The notes below the pieces were generated by a model. The model was not told the DNA's origin, searched no databases, and saw only the letters and a program-made list of their open reading frames with translations. From Candidatus Zambryskibacteria bacterium RIFCSPLOWO2_12_FULL_39_16 (GTDB lineage: Bacteria; Patescibacteriota; Minisyncoccia; Phycocordibacterales; WO2-35-19), in contig MHWS01000003.1 in assembly GCA_001824215.1 (NCBI GenBank), positions 1-41,561 on the forward strand: a DNA stretch of 41,561 nucleotides, in the 5' to 3' direction. Shown here piece after piece: positions 24,531 through 32,485 of the stretch. Made by a program: the position numbers and the translations under genes. Positions within the stretch are counted from its first letter, which is position 1, and each line of letters starts with the position of its first letter.

Positions 24531-26774
24531 ATGAAATTCAAGATTAAAAGCGGTTTTAAGCCGGCTGGCGACCAGCCGCAAGCAATAGAAAAGCTGGTGG
24601 AAGGCTTAAAAAAAGGTTTGCGTCACCAGACCCTTTTGGGTGTAACTGGCTCAGGTAAGACATTTACAGTAGCAAATGTTATAAATGAAATCCAAAAACC
24701 GACTCTTGTTATCGCTCACAACAAAACTCTGGCTGCTCAGTTGGCTCAGGAATACAGAGAGTTTTTTCCTGAGAACGCTGTGCATTATTTTGTTTCTTAC
24801 TACGACTATTATCAACCGGAAGCATATATGCCGATTTCTGACACTTATATAGAGAAAGAGGCAATGATAAACGAAGAAATAGATCGGTTACGCCATGCTT
24901 CTACCCAAGCCCTTCTGACACGTAAGGATGTTATTATTGTGGCCTCGGTTTCCTGTATTTATGGATTAGGTTCTCCGATAGAATATGAAAAAGTGAATCT
25001 GAAAATTGTAAAAGGAGATAAAATATCTCGGACAGAATTTGTTCGCAGCTTAATTGGTATACATTTTGAACGTACTACCGCAGACCTTTCTTCTGGCCAA
25101 TTTAGGGCGGTCGGCAACACAGTGGAAATAATGCCAGTGTCTGAAAAAGTAATTTACAGAATTGAAATCGATGACGGAATAATAAAAGATATTTTAAAAA
25201 TAGACGCTATTACACGGACCATTTTGGAAAAAATAGAAGCTTTTTTCCTTTTCCCGGCAAAACATTTCATATCCACCAAAGAACAAAATGAAAGAGCTTT
25301 TAAAACAATCAAAACCGAACTGGCGGAGCGCTTAAAACAGCTTGAAAAAGAAGGAAAGCTTTTGGAAGCAGAACGTCTGAAACGTCGCACCAGTTATGAC
25401 TTGGCTCTTATCCGAGAAATGGGCTATTGCAACGGCATTGAAAATTACTCACGCCATTTCTCCGGCAAAAAATCAGGTGAAGCTCCCGATACCTTACTTT
25501 CGTATTTTTCTTCACCGGAAATCAGGGAAAAATTTAGTCCGCTTCACCCTGTCCGCACCAGCGGACGGGACCCTCACGGATCTAAATTTTTCCCTGATTT
25601 CCTTACTATCATTGACGAATCTCACGTCACCGTGCCACAAATTGGTGCAATGTATTCGGGAGATGCATCACGCAAACAATCACTAGTTGATTATGGATTT
25701 CGTCTACCTTCAGCCAAAGATAACAGACCGTTAAAATTTAAGGAATTTGAAGAGAGGGTCGGGCAGGTGATTTATACAAGTGCCACACCGAGCAATTATG
25801 AAAAGGAGCACAGTGAGCAGATAGTGGAACAAGTGATACGACCGACGGGCTTAGTTGACCCGGAAGTTCTGGTGCGCTCAATTACAGAAAGAAAAACCTC
25901 ACCCCCAACCCCTCTCCTTGCAAAGGAGAGGGGAGAAAAAAATAGAATTCCTGAGAACTCGAAGAAACCTTCTCGAGAGCAACTTTCGGAGCGCGACTGG
26001 CACGAGAAGGAGGGGATTTTTCAGCAGAAAAATACCCCGTTTGCTCGAGAGAACGGTTTTTTGGGTTCTTATTCGGGACAAATCGCTGATTTTATTTCCG
26101 AAGCAGAAAAAAGTATAAAAAAAGGAGGCAGAGTTATTGCAACCACTCTTACCAAAAAAATGGCGGAGGATTTGAGCGAGTACTTGAAAGAAAAAGGGAT
26201 TAAAGCTGAGTATTTGCATAGCGGCATAAAAACAATTGAAAGGATTGAAATTTTGACTCGGCTAAGGAAAGGAGAATTCGATTGCATAGTCGGAGTAAAT
26301 CTCCTTCGGGAAGGTTTAGATTTACCGGAAGTGACACTTATAGGAATTTTGGATGCAGACAAAGAAGGCTTTTTGCGTTCGGATACCTCGCTTATCCAAA
26401 TCATCGGCCGAGCGGCCCGAAATGTGGACGGCAAAGTTATTTTGTATGCCGATGTTATGACAGGCTCAATGGAGAGAGCCATAGATGAGACAAATCGTCG
26501 CCGGGAAAAACAAATCATTTATAATAAAAAGCATAACATCACTCCTAAAACAATCATAAAGAAAATCCAGGATATCACCGACCAGTTGCAATCCAAACAC
26601 CAAAAAACAGTCAAGGAACTTTTAACTTTTGACATAAAGACCGAAAAAAATATCAAAGCTCTGATTAAATACAAAGAGAAGCAGCTGAATTCTGCAGCGA
26701 AAATATTGGATTTTGAAACAGCGGCTCTTTTGCGAGATGAGATAAAAGAATTGGAAAAAATAAGAAAAGAGTGA
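24531..26774 (+). CDS. uvrB: Excinuclease ABC subunit B with palindrome-encoded inserts
   Basis: UvrB is the helicase-like damage verifier of nucleotide excision repair. ATG 24531 (rather than TTG 24501) begins at the conserved KFKIKSGFKPAGDQPQAIEK. Motifs: Walker A GVTGSGKTFT, beta-hairpin YYDYYQPEAYMP, IDESHVTVPQ (motif II), LRKGEFDCIVGVNLLREGLD, motif VI IQIIGRAARN and a C-terminal UVR motif. At 747 residues it is ~75-85 longer than usual UvrB. The excess is two blocks: ~27 residues (about 330-357) just before DESH, and ~59 residues (about 456-515) between the RPTGL block and the ATTLTK motif. Both blocks are DNA palindromes. Confidence 0.95.
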   Translation: MKFKIKSGFKPAGDQPQAIEKLVEGLKKGLRHQTLLGVTGSGKTFTVANVINEIQKPTLVIAHNKTLAAQLAQEYREFFPENAVHYFVSYYDYYQPEAYMPISDTYIEKEAMINEEIDRLRHASTQALLTRKDVIIVASVSCIYGLGSPIEYEKVNLKIVKGDKISRTEFVRSLIGIHFERTTADLSSGQFRAVGNTVEIMPVSEKVIYRIEIDDGIIKDILKIDAITRTILEKIEAFFLFPAKHFISTKEQNERAFKTIKTELAERLKQLEKEGKLLEAERLKRRTSYDLALIREMGYCNGIENYSRHFSGKKSGEAPDTLLSYFSSPEIREKFSPLHPVRTSGRDPHGSKFFPDFLTIIDESHVTVPQIGAMYSGDASRKQSLVDYGFRLPSAKDNRPLKFKEFEERVGQVIYTSATPSNYEKEHSEQIVEQVIRPTGLVDPEVLVRSITERKTSPPTPLLAKERGEKNRIPENSKKPSREQLSERDWHEKEGIFQQKNTPFARENGFLGSYSGQIADFISEAEKSIKKGGRVIATTLTKKMAEDLSEYLKEKGIKAEYLHSGIKTIERIEILTRLRKGEFDCIVGVNLLREGLDLPEVTLIGILDADKEGFLRSDTSLIQIIGRAARNVDGKVILYADVMTGSMERAIDETNRRREKQIIYNKKHNITPKTIIKKIQDITDQLQSKHQKTVKELLTFDIKTEKNIKALIKYKEKQLNSAAKILDFETAALLRDEIKELEKIRKE
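25517..25602. repeat. 86-base palindromic element inside uvrB (21-bp perfect stem)
   Basis: Bases 25517-25537 are the exact reverse complement of 25582-25602. The stem continues with TCCG/CGGA after one bulged T, and the core has GTCCGC/GCGGAC (25551-25556/25561-25566, loop ACCA). The reading frame runs through without a stop. Confidence 0.85.
25896..25933. repeat. CCTCACCCCC-type palindrome inside uvrB
   Basis: CCCCTCTCCTT (25909-25919), loop GCA, AAGGAGAGGGG (25923-25933), preceded by CCTCACCCCC. It is the same family as the repeat between rplN and rplX (3568-3610). It codes for SPPTPLLAKERGE in UvrB. Confidence 0.75.
25955..26068. repeat. Second long palindromic element inside uvrB
   Basis: Outer arms GAAC...GAAACC (25955-25969) and GGTTTTTTGGGTTC (26055-26068) pair imperfectly. 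Inside are CCTTCTCG/CGAGAAGG (25968-25975/26003-26010) and GGGGATTTTTC/GAAAAATaCCCC (26012-26022/26027-26038). Its core resembles the uvrC element at 29852-29931. Confidence 0.65.
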
Positions 26775-26840
26775 TATCATACTGAATGCAATGATTTATA
26801 TACACCCTATTGGGCAAACCTTGGGTGAATTTCTGTGTTT

Positions 26841-29462
26841 ATGATAAAAAAAGAAGAAAAAATAGTAGTCAAAGGGGCGAGGACTCACAATCTAAAGAAT
26901 ATTACGGTTGAGATGCCCCGAAACAAAATGATTGTTTTTACAGGACTTTCCGGCTCGGGCAAGTCTTCTTTGGCGTTTGACACTATTTTTGCCGAAGGCC
27001 AAAGGCGATATGTTGAGTCGCTTTCATCCTATGCTCGCCAGTTTCTCAGGCAAATGCAAAAGCCCGATGTTGATGAAATCACGGGGCTTTCGCCTGCTAT
27101 TTCTATAGACCAAAAATCCCGTTCCAACAACCCTCGCTCAACGGTTGCCACCATAACCGAAATTTATGACTACCTCCGCATTTTGTACGCTCGAGTGGGG
27201 CATCCCCACTGTCTGGTATGCGGCGACGAAATCAAAAAACTTTCAAACGAAGAAATAAAAAATTTTGTTTTGGAAAGGATTTCCAAAATAAAAATAAATA
27301 GTGGAAAAAATTCCCAAAAAATACCATTACCAATTTACGTGGAAATTTTTGCTCCGGTGGTGCGTGGCAGAAAAGGGGAGTATTACCAACTGCTTTACGA
27401 TTTGCTAGGCAAGGGGTATTCGCATGTACTGATAGACGGTAAAAAGAAAGCTTTGCGTGAACAAATCATATTGTCAAAAAATAAAAGACACAACATTGAT
27501 ATCTTGGTTGATAGCATCAGCATGCTTGATTTCAGTAATGATACCAAAAGCGCCGAAGAAAGATTGTCGGAAGATTTAGAAAAAGCTTTAGCTGAGTCGG
27601 ATGGTTTGGTAAAAATTATTTTTAATGATACCGCGAACCCGCCTTCGCGAAGCTTCGGCGAGGCAAGGGAATTTTTTATGTCCAGCAAACTATCTTGTCC
27701 CAAAGATGGATATTCATATCCGGAAGTGGAACCACGGCTTTTTTCTTTTAACTCGCCATATGGGGCTTGCCCGGAATGCAACGGTTTGGGTACTAGGCAT
27801 TTTTTTGGCGATGAAGTTTGTCCCGTGTGTTTAGGCAAGAGGCTGCGTCCAGAAGCTCTTCATGTATTTATTGGGAAAAAGAATATTGTTGAATTGACGG
27901 CGATGTCTATAAAAAACTCCTACGATTTTTTTGCTGAACTTAAGCTTACCGAAAGAGAAAAAAATATTTCAAAAGTGATAATGAAAGAAATAGAATCGAG
28001 GCTAGAGTTTATGATAGACGTAGGCATCGAATATTTGTCGCTTGACCGTAGGGCGCATACGCTCTCCGGTGGCGAGGCTCAGCGTATCCGCCTTGCAAGC
28101 CAGCTTGGCTCAGGACTGGTCGGTGCTTTGTATGTTTTGGATGAGCCGACCATTGGGCTTCATTCTCGCGACAATGACCGCTTGGTAAAAACACTTCTTT
28201 CCCTTAGAGATCTTGGCAATACTATAATTGTAGTGGAGCATGATGAAGATACTATTTTTTCGTCCGATTATATTGTTGATATCGGTCCTAGAGCTGGGAT
28301 TCATGGAGGTGAAGTGATAGTTTCCGGATATTTGGATGATTTACTGACGGCAAAGCAGAATAAATCCGGATCTGTAACCTTGGATTATCTGCGCGGAGAC
28401 AAAGTTGTTCCGATTCCGGAAAAAAGAAGGGAAAGTTCAAAAGGTGAACTTCAAATAAGCGGAGGCAAAATTTTTAATATCAAAAATATGAATGTAAGTA
28501 TTCCGCTTGGAAAATTTGTAGCGGTAACGGGTGTTTCCGGCTCAGGTAAATCTTCTTTTGTCTATGAAATTTTACATAAAAATCTGCAAGCCCGCTTTGA
28601 ACGCAAATACCGTTCGGCGCAAGTTTTTAACTGCACATCTTTTATTGGCACCGAATATCTGGGTCGCTCTATTTTAATAGACCAGTCTCCGATCGGTCGC
28701 ACTCCGCGGTCAAATCCAGCCACTTACACCGGAGCTTGGACATTTATACGTGATTTGTTTGCCGAGACTTCCGAGACGCGGGCTCGCGGCTGGAAAGCCA
28801 ACAGGTTTTCTTTCAATGTAAAAGGAGGTAGATGCGAGACTTGCAGTGGTAATGGCGAAATAGAAGTGGAAATGCATTTTTTACCTACGGTTTATGTGCC
28901 TTGCGATGTTTGTAGGGGCAAAAGATTTATGAAAGAAACTTTGGAAGTAAAATACAAGCATAAAAATATTTATGAAGTGCTGACTATGACGGTAGAGGAA
29001 TCTTTGAAATTTTTTGAAGACATACCCGCTATTTACGACAGGCTTAAATCTCTCGATGATGTTGGTTTGGGGTATCTTGAGCTTGGCCAGTCTGCCACTA
29101 CTCTTTCCGGCGGTGAAGCTCAAAGAGTAAAGATTTCCTCCGAGCTTTACAGACCTCATCTGCAAAAGACTATTTATCTTCTTGACGAGCCTACCATCGG
29201 CTTGCATTACGAGGACGTCAAAAAATTGATTGAGATTTTGCAAAAATTGGTAAATAAAGGCAACACGGTTGTAGTCATAGAGCACAATATGGATATTATA
29301 AAATCCTGCGATTATGTTTTGGATATTGGTCCCGAAGGAGGGGATGCCGGCGGAAATCTAATAGCAAAAGGAACGCCCGAAGAAATAGCCAATAATGAAA
29401 AAAGCTATACCGGAAAATATTTGAAAAAATCATTGAAGCAATACAGGGCACATACAAGATGA
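26841..29462 (+). CDS. uvrA: Excinuclease ABC subunit A, shortened form
   Basis: UvrA is the ATPase that finds DNA damage. ATG 26841 gives 873 residues against ~940 usual. Two ABC modules are seen: Walker [13 protein letters not shown] with signature [14 protein letters not shown], and [13 protein letters not shown] with [14 protein letters not shown]; both DEPTIGLH motifs are present. Between [10 protein letters not shown] and CPVCLGKRL about 80-90 residues of the first ATP-binding module are absent, which explains the length. In the first zinc module CPxC is CPKD, so one Cys is missing; the second (CETC...CDVC) is intact. A repeat (27636-27668) adds ~11 residues near 266-276. It overlaps uvrC by four bases. 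Confidence 0.96.
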   Translation: MIKKEEKIVVKGARTHNLKNITVEMPRNKMIVFTGLSGSGKSSLAFDTIFAEGQRRYVESLSSYARQFLRQMQKPDVDEITGLSPAISIDQKSRSNNPRSTVATITEIYDYLRILYARVGHPHCLVCGDEIKKLSNEEIKNFVLERISKIKINSGKNSQKIPLPIYVEIFAPVVRGRKGEYYQLLYDLLGKGYSHVLIDGKKKALREQIILSKNKRHNIDILVDSISMLDFSNDTKSAEERLSEDLEKALAESDGLVKIIFNDTANPPSRSFGEAREFFMSSKLSCPKDGYSYPEVEPRLFSFNSPYGACPECNGLGTRHFFGDEVCPVCLGKRLRPEALHVFIGKKNIVELTAMSIKNSYDFFAELKLTEREKNISKVIMKEIESRLEFMIDVGIEYLSLDRRAHTLSGGEAQRIRLASQLGSGLVGALYVLDEPTIGLHSRDNDRLVKTLLSLRDLGNTIIVVEHDEDTIFSSDYIVDIGPRAGIHGGEVIVSGYLDDLLTAKQNKSGSVTLDYLRGDKVVPIPEKRRESSKGELQISGGKIFNIKNMNVSIPLGKFVAVTGVSGSGKSSFVYEILHKNLQARFERKYRSAQVFNCTSFIGTEYLGRSILIDQSPIGRTPRSNPATYTGAWTFIRDLFAETSETRARGWKANRFSFNVKGGRCETCSGNGEIEVEMHFLPTVYVPCDVCRGKRFMKETLEVKYKHKNIYEVLTMTVEESLKFFEDIPAIYDRLKSLDDVGLGYLELGQSATTLSGGEAQRVKISSELYRPHLQKTIYLLDEPTIGLHYEDVKKLIEILQKLVNKGNTVVVIEHNMDIIKSCDYVLDIGPEGGDAGGNLIAKGTPEEIANNEKSYTGKYLKKSLKQYRAHTR
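27636..27668. repeat. AACCCGCC...GGCGA repeat inside uvrA
   Basis: An imperfect palindrome with AACCCGCC at one end, CTTCGCGAAG as a perfect 10-base palindrome in the centre, and GGCGAGG near the other end. It encodes [10 protein letters not shown]. The reverse complement of the prfB repeat (32817-32849) starts and ends alike. Confidence 0.6.
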
Positions 29463-30856
29463 AAAAAGAAGATATTAAGAAAGTAATATCAAAATTACCT
29501 GATACACCGGGGGTGTATAGATTCTTGCGTAAAAATAAGATTTTATATATAGGCAAAGCGACTTCGCTTAGAGATAGAGTCAGAAGTTATTTTAATGCTG
29601 GTATTGTAACTGTTCGTAGTCCTCTTATTTCCAAGATGCTTTCAAAATTTGACGATATTTCATTCCAGAAGACGGATTCGGTTTTGGAGGCTCTGGTTTT
29701 GGAAGCCAACTTAATCAAAAAATATCAGCCGACCGCCAATATAAAAGAAAAAGACAACCGCAGCTTTAATTATATCGTTATTACTAAAGAAGACTTTCCG
29801 AGAGTGCTTGTGATGAGAGAAAGGGAACTAGAGAAATTATTTGAGCTGTCTTCCCTCGAAAACCCTCGGAAGGAGCGACGGCGACGGACGGAGAAAATTT
29901 TTAGCAAAAAATTTTTGTGGTTTACGAGGGATGCGGTGAAAAATAATTTTGCTCAAGATGCCTCAAAGAATTTTTCAATTGCTCAAACATTCGGACCATT
30001 TCCAAACGGAAGCCAACTTAAAGAAGCAGTGAAAATTGTCCGTAAAATGTTCCCATTTAGAGATAAATGTTTGCCATTGCAAGGTAGGCCTTGTTTTAAC
30101 CGTCAAATCGGGCTTTGCCCGGGTGTTTGCACTGGTGAGATAGACAAAGAAGATTATGCCAAAATCATCAAAAATATAGTTTTATTTTTTGAAGGCAATA
30201 AGAAAAAACTGATAAAAAATTTGGAAAAACAGATGAAAGATTTTGCTAAAACTAGAGAATTTGAAAAAGCTCAAAAAATAAAAAAGACAATTTTTACTTT
30301 AAACCACATTCAAGATATTTCTTTACTAAAGATAGATCCGGTAGTAGATTTTGGCATCGCACTTCGTGCAGGGGCGAAGCCTAATGCCAAAATTCACTAC
30401 CGGATAGAAAGTTATGATATTGCTCATTTTTCCGGTACAAATGTGGCAGGAGTGATGATTGTAATTGAAAATGGAGAAGTTAAAAAATCTGATTACCGCA
30501 AATTTAAAATTAAAAATCACGGAATAAACGATACCAAAGCTCTTTCCGAAATTTTATCCCGTCGGCTGGCGCATTTAGAGTGGCCGAAACCAGACCTTAT
30601 CGTCGTTGACGGGGGAGCGGCTCAAAGACGGGTTATGGAAAAAGTTTTAAAAGAAAATGGAATCGATATTCCGACTGTCTCTGTTGTCAAAGATGTAAGG
30701 CATAGGCCAAAAGAAATTTTGGGTACCGCTTCGCTTAAGCTTCGCGGCACAAGCATGAATTATTCTGAACTTGAATCCTTGATACTCCTTGCCAACGCTG
30801 AGGCTCATAGATTTGCTATCGGTTTTCACAAACAACTTCGCAGAAAGTTGCCATAA
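29459..30856 (+). CDS. uvrC: Excinuclease ABC subunit C, shortened form
   Basis: UvrC makes both incisions in excision repair. Domains: GIY-YIG nuclease (GVYRFLRKNKILYIGKATSL, ~18-37), a Cys-containing linker (GRPCFNRQIGLCPGVCTG), UVR motif (MKDFAKTREFEKAQKIKK) and the RNase H-like C-terminal nuclease (ESYDIAHFSGT and DLIVVDGGAAQ). At 465 residues it lacks the final helix-hairpin-helix domain of the ~600-residue form. An 80-base palindrome (29852-29931) adds residues ~132-158 between the GIY-YIG domain and the GPFPNG motif. It overlaps uvrA by ATGA, so all of uvrBAC forms one block. Confidence 0.95.
   Translation: MKKEDIKKVISKLPDTPGVYRFLRKNKILYIGKATSLRDRVRSYFNAGIVTVRSPLISKMLSKFDDISFQKTDSVLEALVLEANLIKKYQPTANIKEKDNRSFNYIVITKEDFPRVLVMRERELEKLFELSSLENPRKERRRRTEKIFSKKFLWFTRDAVKNNFAQDASKNFSIAQTFGPFPNGSQLKEAVKIVRKMFPFRDKCLPLQGRPCFNRQIGLCPGVCTGEIDKEDYAKIIKNIVLFFEGNKKKLIKNLEKQMKDFAKTREFEKAQKIKKTIFTLNHIQDISLLKIDPVVDFGIALRAGAKPNAKIHYRIESYDIAHFSGTNVAGVMIVIENGEVKKSDYRKFKIKNHGINDTKALSEILSRRLAHLEWPKPDLIVVDGGAAQRRVMEKVLKENGIDIPTVSVVKDVRHRPKEILGTASLKLRGTSMNYSELESLILLANAEAHRFAIGFHKQLRRKLP
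29852..29931. repeat. 80-base palindromic element inside uvrC
   Basis: TCCCTCG-A-AAACC (29852-29864) pairs with GGTTT-A-CGAGGGA (29919-29931), 12 of 13 positions. The centre has AAATTTTT and AAAAAATTT arms around AGC. It encodes a basic stretch, KERRRRTEKIFSKK, close to the UvrB stretch SERDWHEKEGIFQQK in sequence and frame. Confidence 0.75.
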
Positions 30857-30872
30857 ATGCTAAATTTTAAGT

Positions 30873-31775
30873 ATGAAGATTTTGAAAAATATCATAGCCG
30901 TTATCGTATTAGCTGGAGCAATCGGGTATTCCGGATATACTATTTATCAGAATTCTCTTGGTCCTTGCGATAAACCGTTTGAGTATAGTATCGGCAGATT
31001 TGACATCCAATTTGGTGTTTCCAGAGGAGATTTTACATCTTATATCACCGAATCCGGCTCGGTCTGGGAGAAGGTTTTAAACAGAAAAATTTTTATTTAC
31101 AATCCAGATGCCAGTTTCAAAATAAATTTGATATATGATCAAAGACAGCTCTCTACGATCCAAAAACAAAAAACCGAATTTGGCCTCTTGGCGGTAGAGG
31201 ATACTTTCAAAAAACTTGATGTTGATTTTAATTATTTTAAAAGCCAGTATGATCAGAAAATTTCTTTATACAATAAGGCCTTAGTTTTGTATCAAGACAG
31301 GAAATCTGCCTATGACGCGGAAGTGATTTTTTGGAACAATAAGGGTGGTGCACCAAAGGACAAATTCAACTCTTTGGAGGAGGAGAGACAGTATCTGAAT
31401 GCAGAAGTGCAAAGTTTGAATAGAGAAGCTTCTTCCATAAGCGCTATGGGGGATCAATTAAATTCTTTACTAAACGTGCGAAATACCAAAGCTGTTGAAT
31501 ATAATAAAATAGCTGCAGAATACAACAAAAAATTTAATGGTGGCCTTGAATTTGATCAGGCCGAATACACCGGTAAGGAAATAAATGTTTATCAATTTGG
31601 TAACAAAAGAGATTTGGTTCTGGCTCTGACTCATGAACTCGGTCACGCTCTCGATATGAATCATGTGGAAAATCCAAAATCAATAATGTACTACATCACC
31701 GGAATTAATGCAGAAACAGCTCTTACTCCATCAGCTGAAGATTTAGTAGAATTGAATAGGGTATGCAAAATGTGA
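30873..31775 (+). CDS. Membrane-anchored metzincin-type metalloprotease
   Basis: A 300-residue protein with an N-terminal signal/anchor helix (~6-25), placing the rest outside the membrane. The centre (~95-215) is rich in charged residues and Ala/Leu and probably forms coiled coils. Near the C-terminus HELGHALDMNH gives the zinc ligands H254, H258 and H264 with catalytic Glu255, followed by NPKSIMYY, which fits the Met-turn of metzincins (matrixin-like). The substrate is unknown; a cell-surface or host-contact role is only an inference. Confidence 0.82.
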   Translation: MKILKNIIAVIVLAGAIGYSGYTIYQNSLGPCDKPFEYSIGRFDIQFGVSRGDFTSYITESGSVWEKVLNRKIFIYNPDASFKINLIYDQRQLSTIQKQKTEFGLLAVEDTFKKLDVDFNYFKSQYDQKISLYNKALVLYQDRKSAYDAEVIFWNNKGGAPKDKFNSLEEERQYLNAEVQSLNREASSISAMGDQLNSLLNVRNTKAVEYNKIAAEYNKKFNGGLEFDQAEYTGKEINVYQFGNKRDLVLALTHELGHALDMNHVENPKSIMYYITGINAETALTPSAEDLVELNRVCKM

Positions 31776-31779
31776 TAGT
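31752..31779 (+). promoter_or_regulatory. Possible tRNA-Thr promoter inside the protease gene end
   Basis: TTGAAT (31752-31757) and GATAGT (31774-31779) are 16 bases apart, and a TGn extension (31771-31773) precedes the -10 box. The expected start is about six bases before the tRNA. Confidence 0.45.
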
Positions 31780-31792
31780 ATTTTTGAAGTAA

Positions 31793-31864
31793 GCTGGGGT
31801 AGTTCAGTGGCAGAACGCCGTCTTGGTAAGACGGAGGTCGAGAGTCCGATTCTCTCTCCCAGCT
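31793..31864 (+). tRNA. tRNA-Thr(GGT)
   Basis: Acceptor GCTGGGG pairs with TCCCAGC (last pair G-T); D-arm GTTC/GAAC; anticodon stem CCGTC/GACGG around TTGGTAA (anticodon GGT); T-arm GAGAG/CTCTC with TCCGATT. Discriminator T. CCA is not encoded. Its 5' half is closely related to the tRNA-Thr at 32406. Confidence 0.95.
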
Positions 31865-31959
31865 CAATTATATTTGGCATTTATTTGTTGGTTTATTAAA
31901 TATAACTGCGGACTATGTTATAAATTTACTTTAGTACGCAGATTGGTTATACTTAAAGC

Positions 31960-32415
31960 ATGTCTAACCCCAAAAAACCAAGAAAAAATTGCCCAGTTTG
32001 CGGAAAAGAACCTTACCGTTCCTACTATAAATATTGTAGTAACGCATGTCAGCAAAAATACCAATCCAGCATTTATGTAGAGAAATGGAAAAAAGACGAA
32101 TTGAGCGGTCTTCAATCTTCAGGTATTGTTACGACATACGTGAAGAGATATCTTCGTGAAAAATATGGAGACAAATGTTGTTTGTGCGGCTGGTCAAAGA
32201 TAAACACAAAATCGAGCGTTGTCCCACTAGTTGCCGACCATATAGATGGCAATTGGAGAAATAATAAAGAAAGTAATCTGCGTTTGATTTGTCCCAATTG
32301 CGATTCTCTCAACCCTACTTATTCTGGATTGAATAGGGGAAATGGTAGAGGGAATAGAGTTATAAGTAAGAGAGCGAAAGAGGGTCGTTTATTTGTTACA
32401 AAAAAGCCAAAGTAG
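31960..32415 (+). CDS. HNH-type zinc protein between two tRNA-Thr genes
   Basis: A 151-residue protein with two zinc modules. The first is CPVCGKEPYRSYYKYCSNAC. The second is an HNH nuclease core: CCLCGW, then VADHIDGNWRNNKESNLRL and ICPNCDSLNPTYSG. The catalytic His (DHIDG) and Asn are present; the common His after CPNC is Asp. Such HNH proteins occur in phages and as free-standing endonucleases. Its last 10 bases overlap the start of tRNA-Thr(CGT), and it lies 95 bases after tRNA-Thr(GGT). The position suggests past mobility, but function is not shown. Confidence 0.8.
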   Translation: MSNPKKPRKNCPVCGKEPYRSYYKYCSNACQQKYQSSIYVEKWKKDELSGLQSSGIVTTYVKRYLREKYGDKCCLCGWSKINTKSSVVPLVADHIDGNWRNNKESNLRLICPNCDSLNPTYSGLNRGNGRGNRVISKRAKEGRLFVTKKPK

Positions 32416-32479
32416 TTCAGTGGCAGAACACTGCTTTCGTAAAGCAGGAACGTGAGTCCGATTCTCACCTTTGGCTCCA
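32406..32479 (+). tRNA. tRNA-Thr(CGT) with encoded CCA
   Basis: Acceptor GCCAAAG pairs with CTTTGGC; D-arm GTTC/GAAC; anticodon stem CTGCT/AGCAG around TTCGTAA (anticodon CGT); T-arm GTGAG/CTCAC with TCCGATT. Discriminator T, then CCA encoded (32477-32479). The first 10 bases are also the end of the HNH gene, and the prfB start follows seven bases later. Confidence 0.94.
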
Positions 32480-32485
32480 AAATTT

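Noticed and set aside
26069-26518. 149-residue antisense frame opposite uvrB
   Set aside because: It mirrors the conserved helicase motifs V and VI of uvrB and shows no family pattern of its own.
26800-26830. CACCC/GGGTG hairpin between uvrB and uvrA as a terminator
   Set aside because: The stem is five bases with a long loop and no T-run; uvrB and uvrA are more likely co-transcribed.
27395-27838. 147-residue antisense frame opposite uvrA
   Set aside because: It lies fully within the conserved uvrA reading frame and has no motif or start signal.
31823-32080. 85-residue open frame over tRNA-Thr and the HNH gene start
   Set aside because: It runs through the tRNA and overlaps the HNH gene, which has clear zinc and HNH motifs in another frame.
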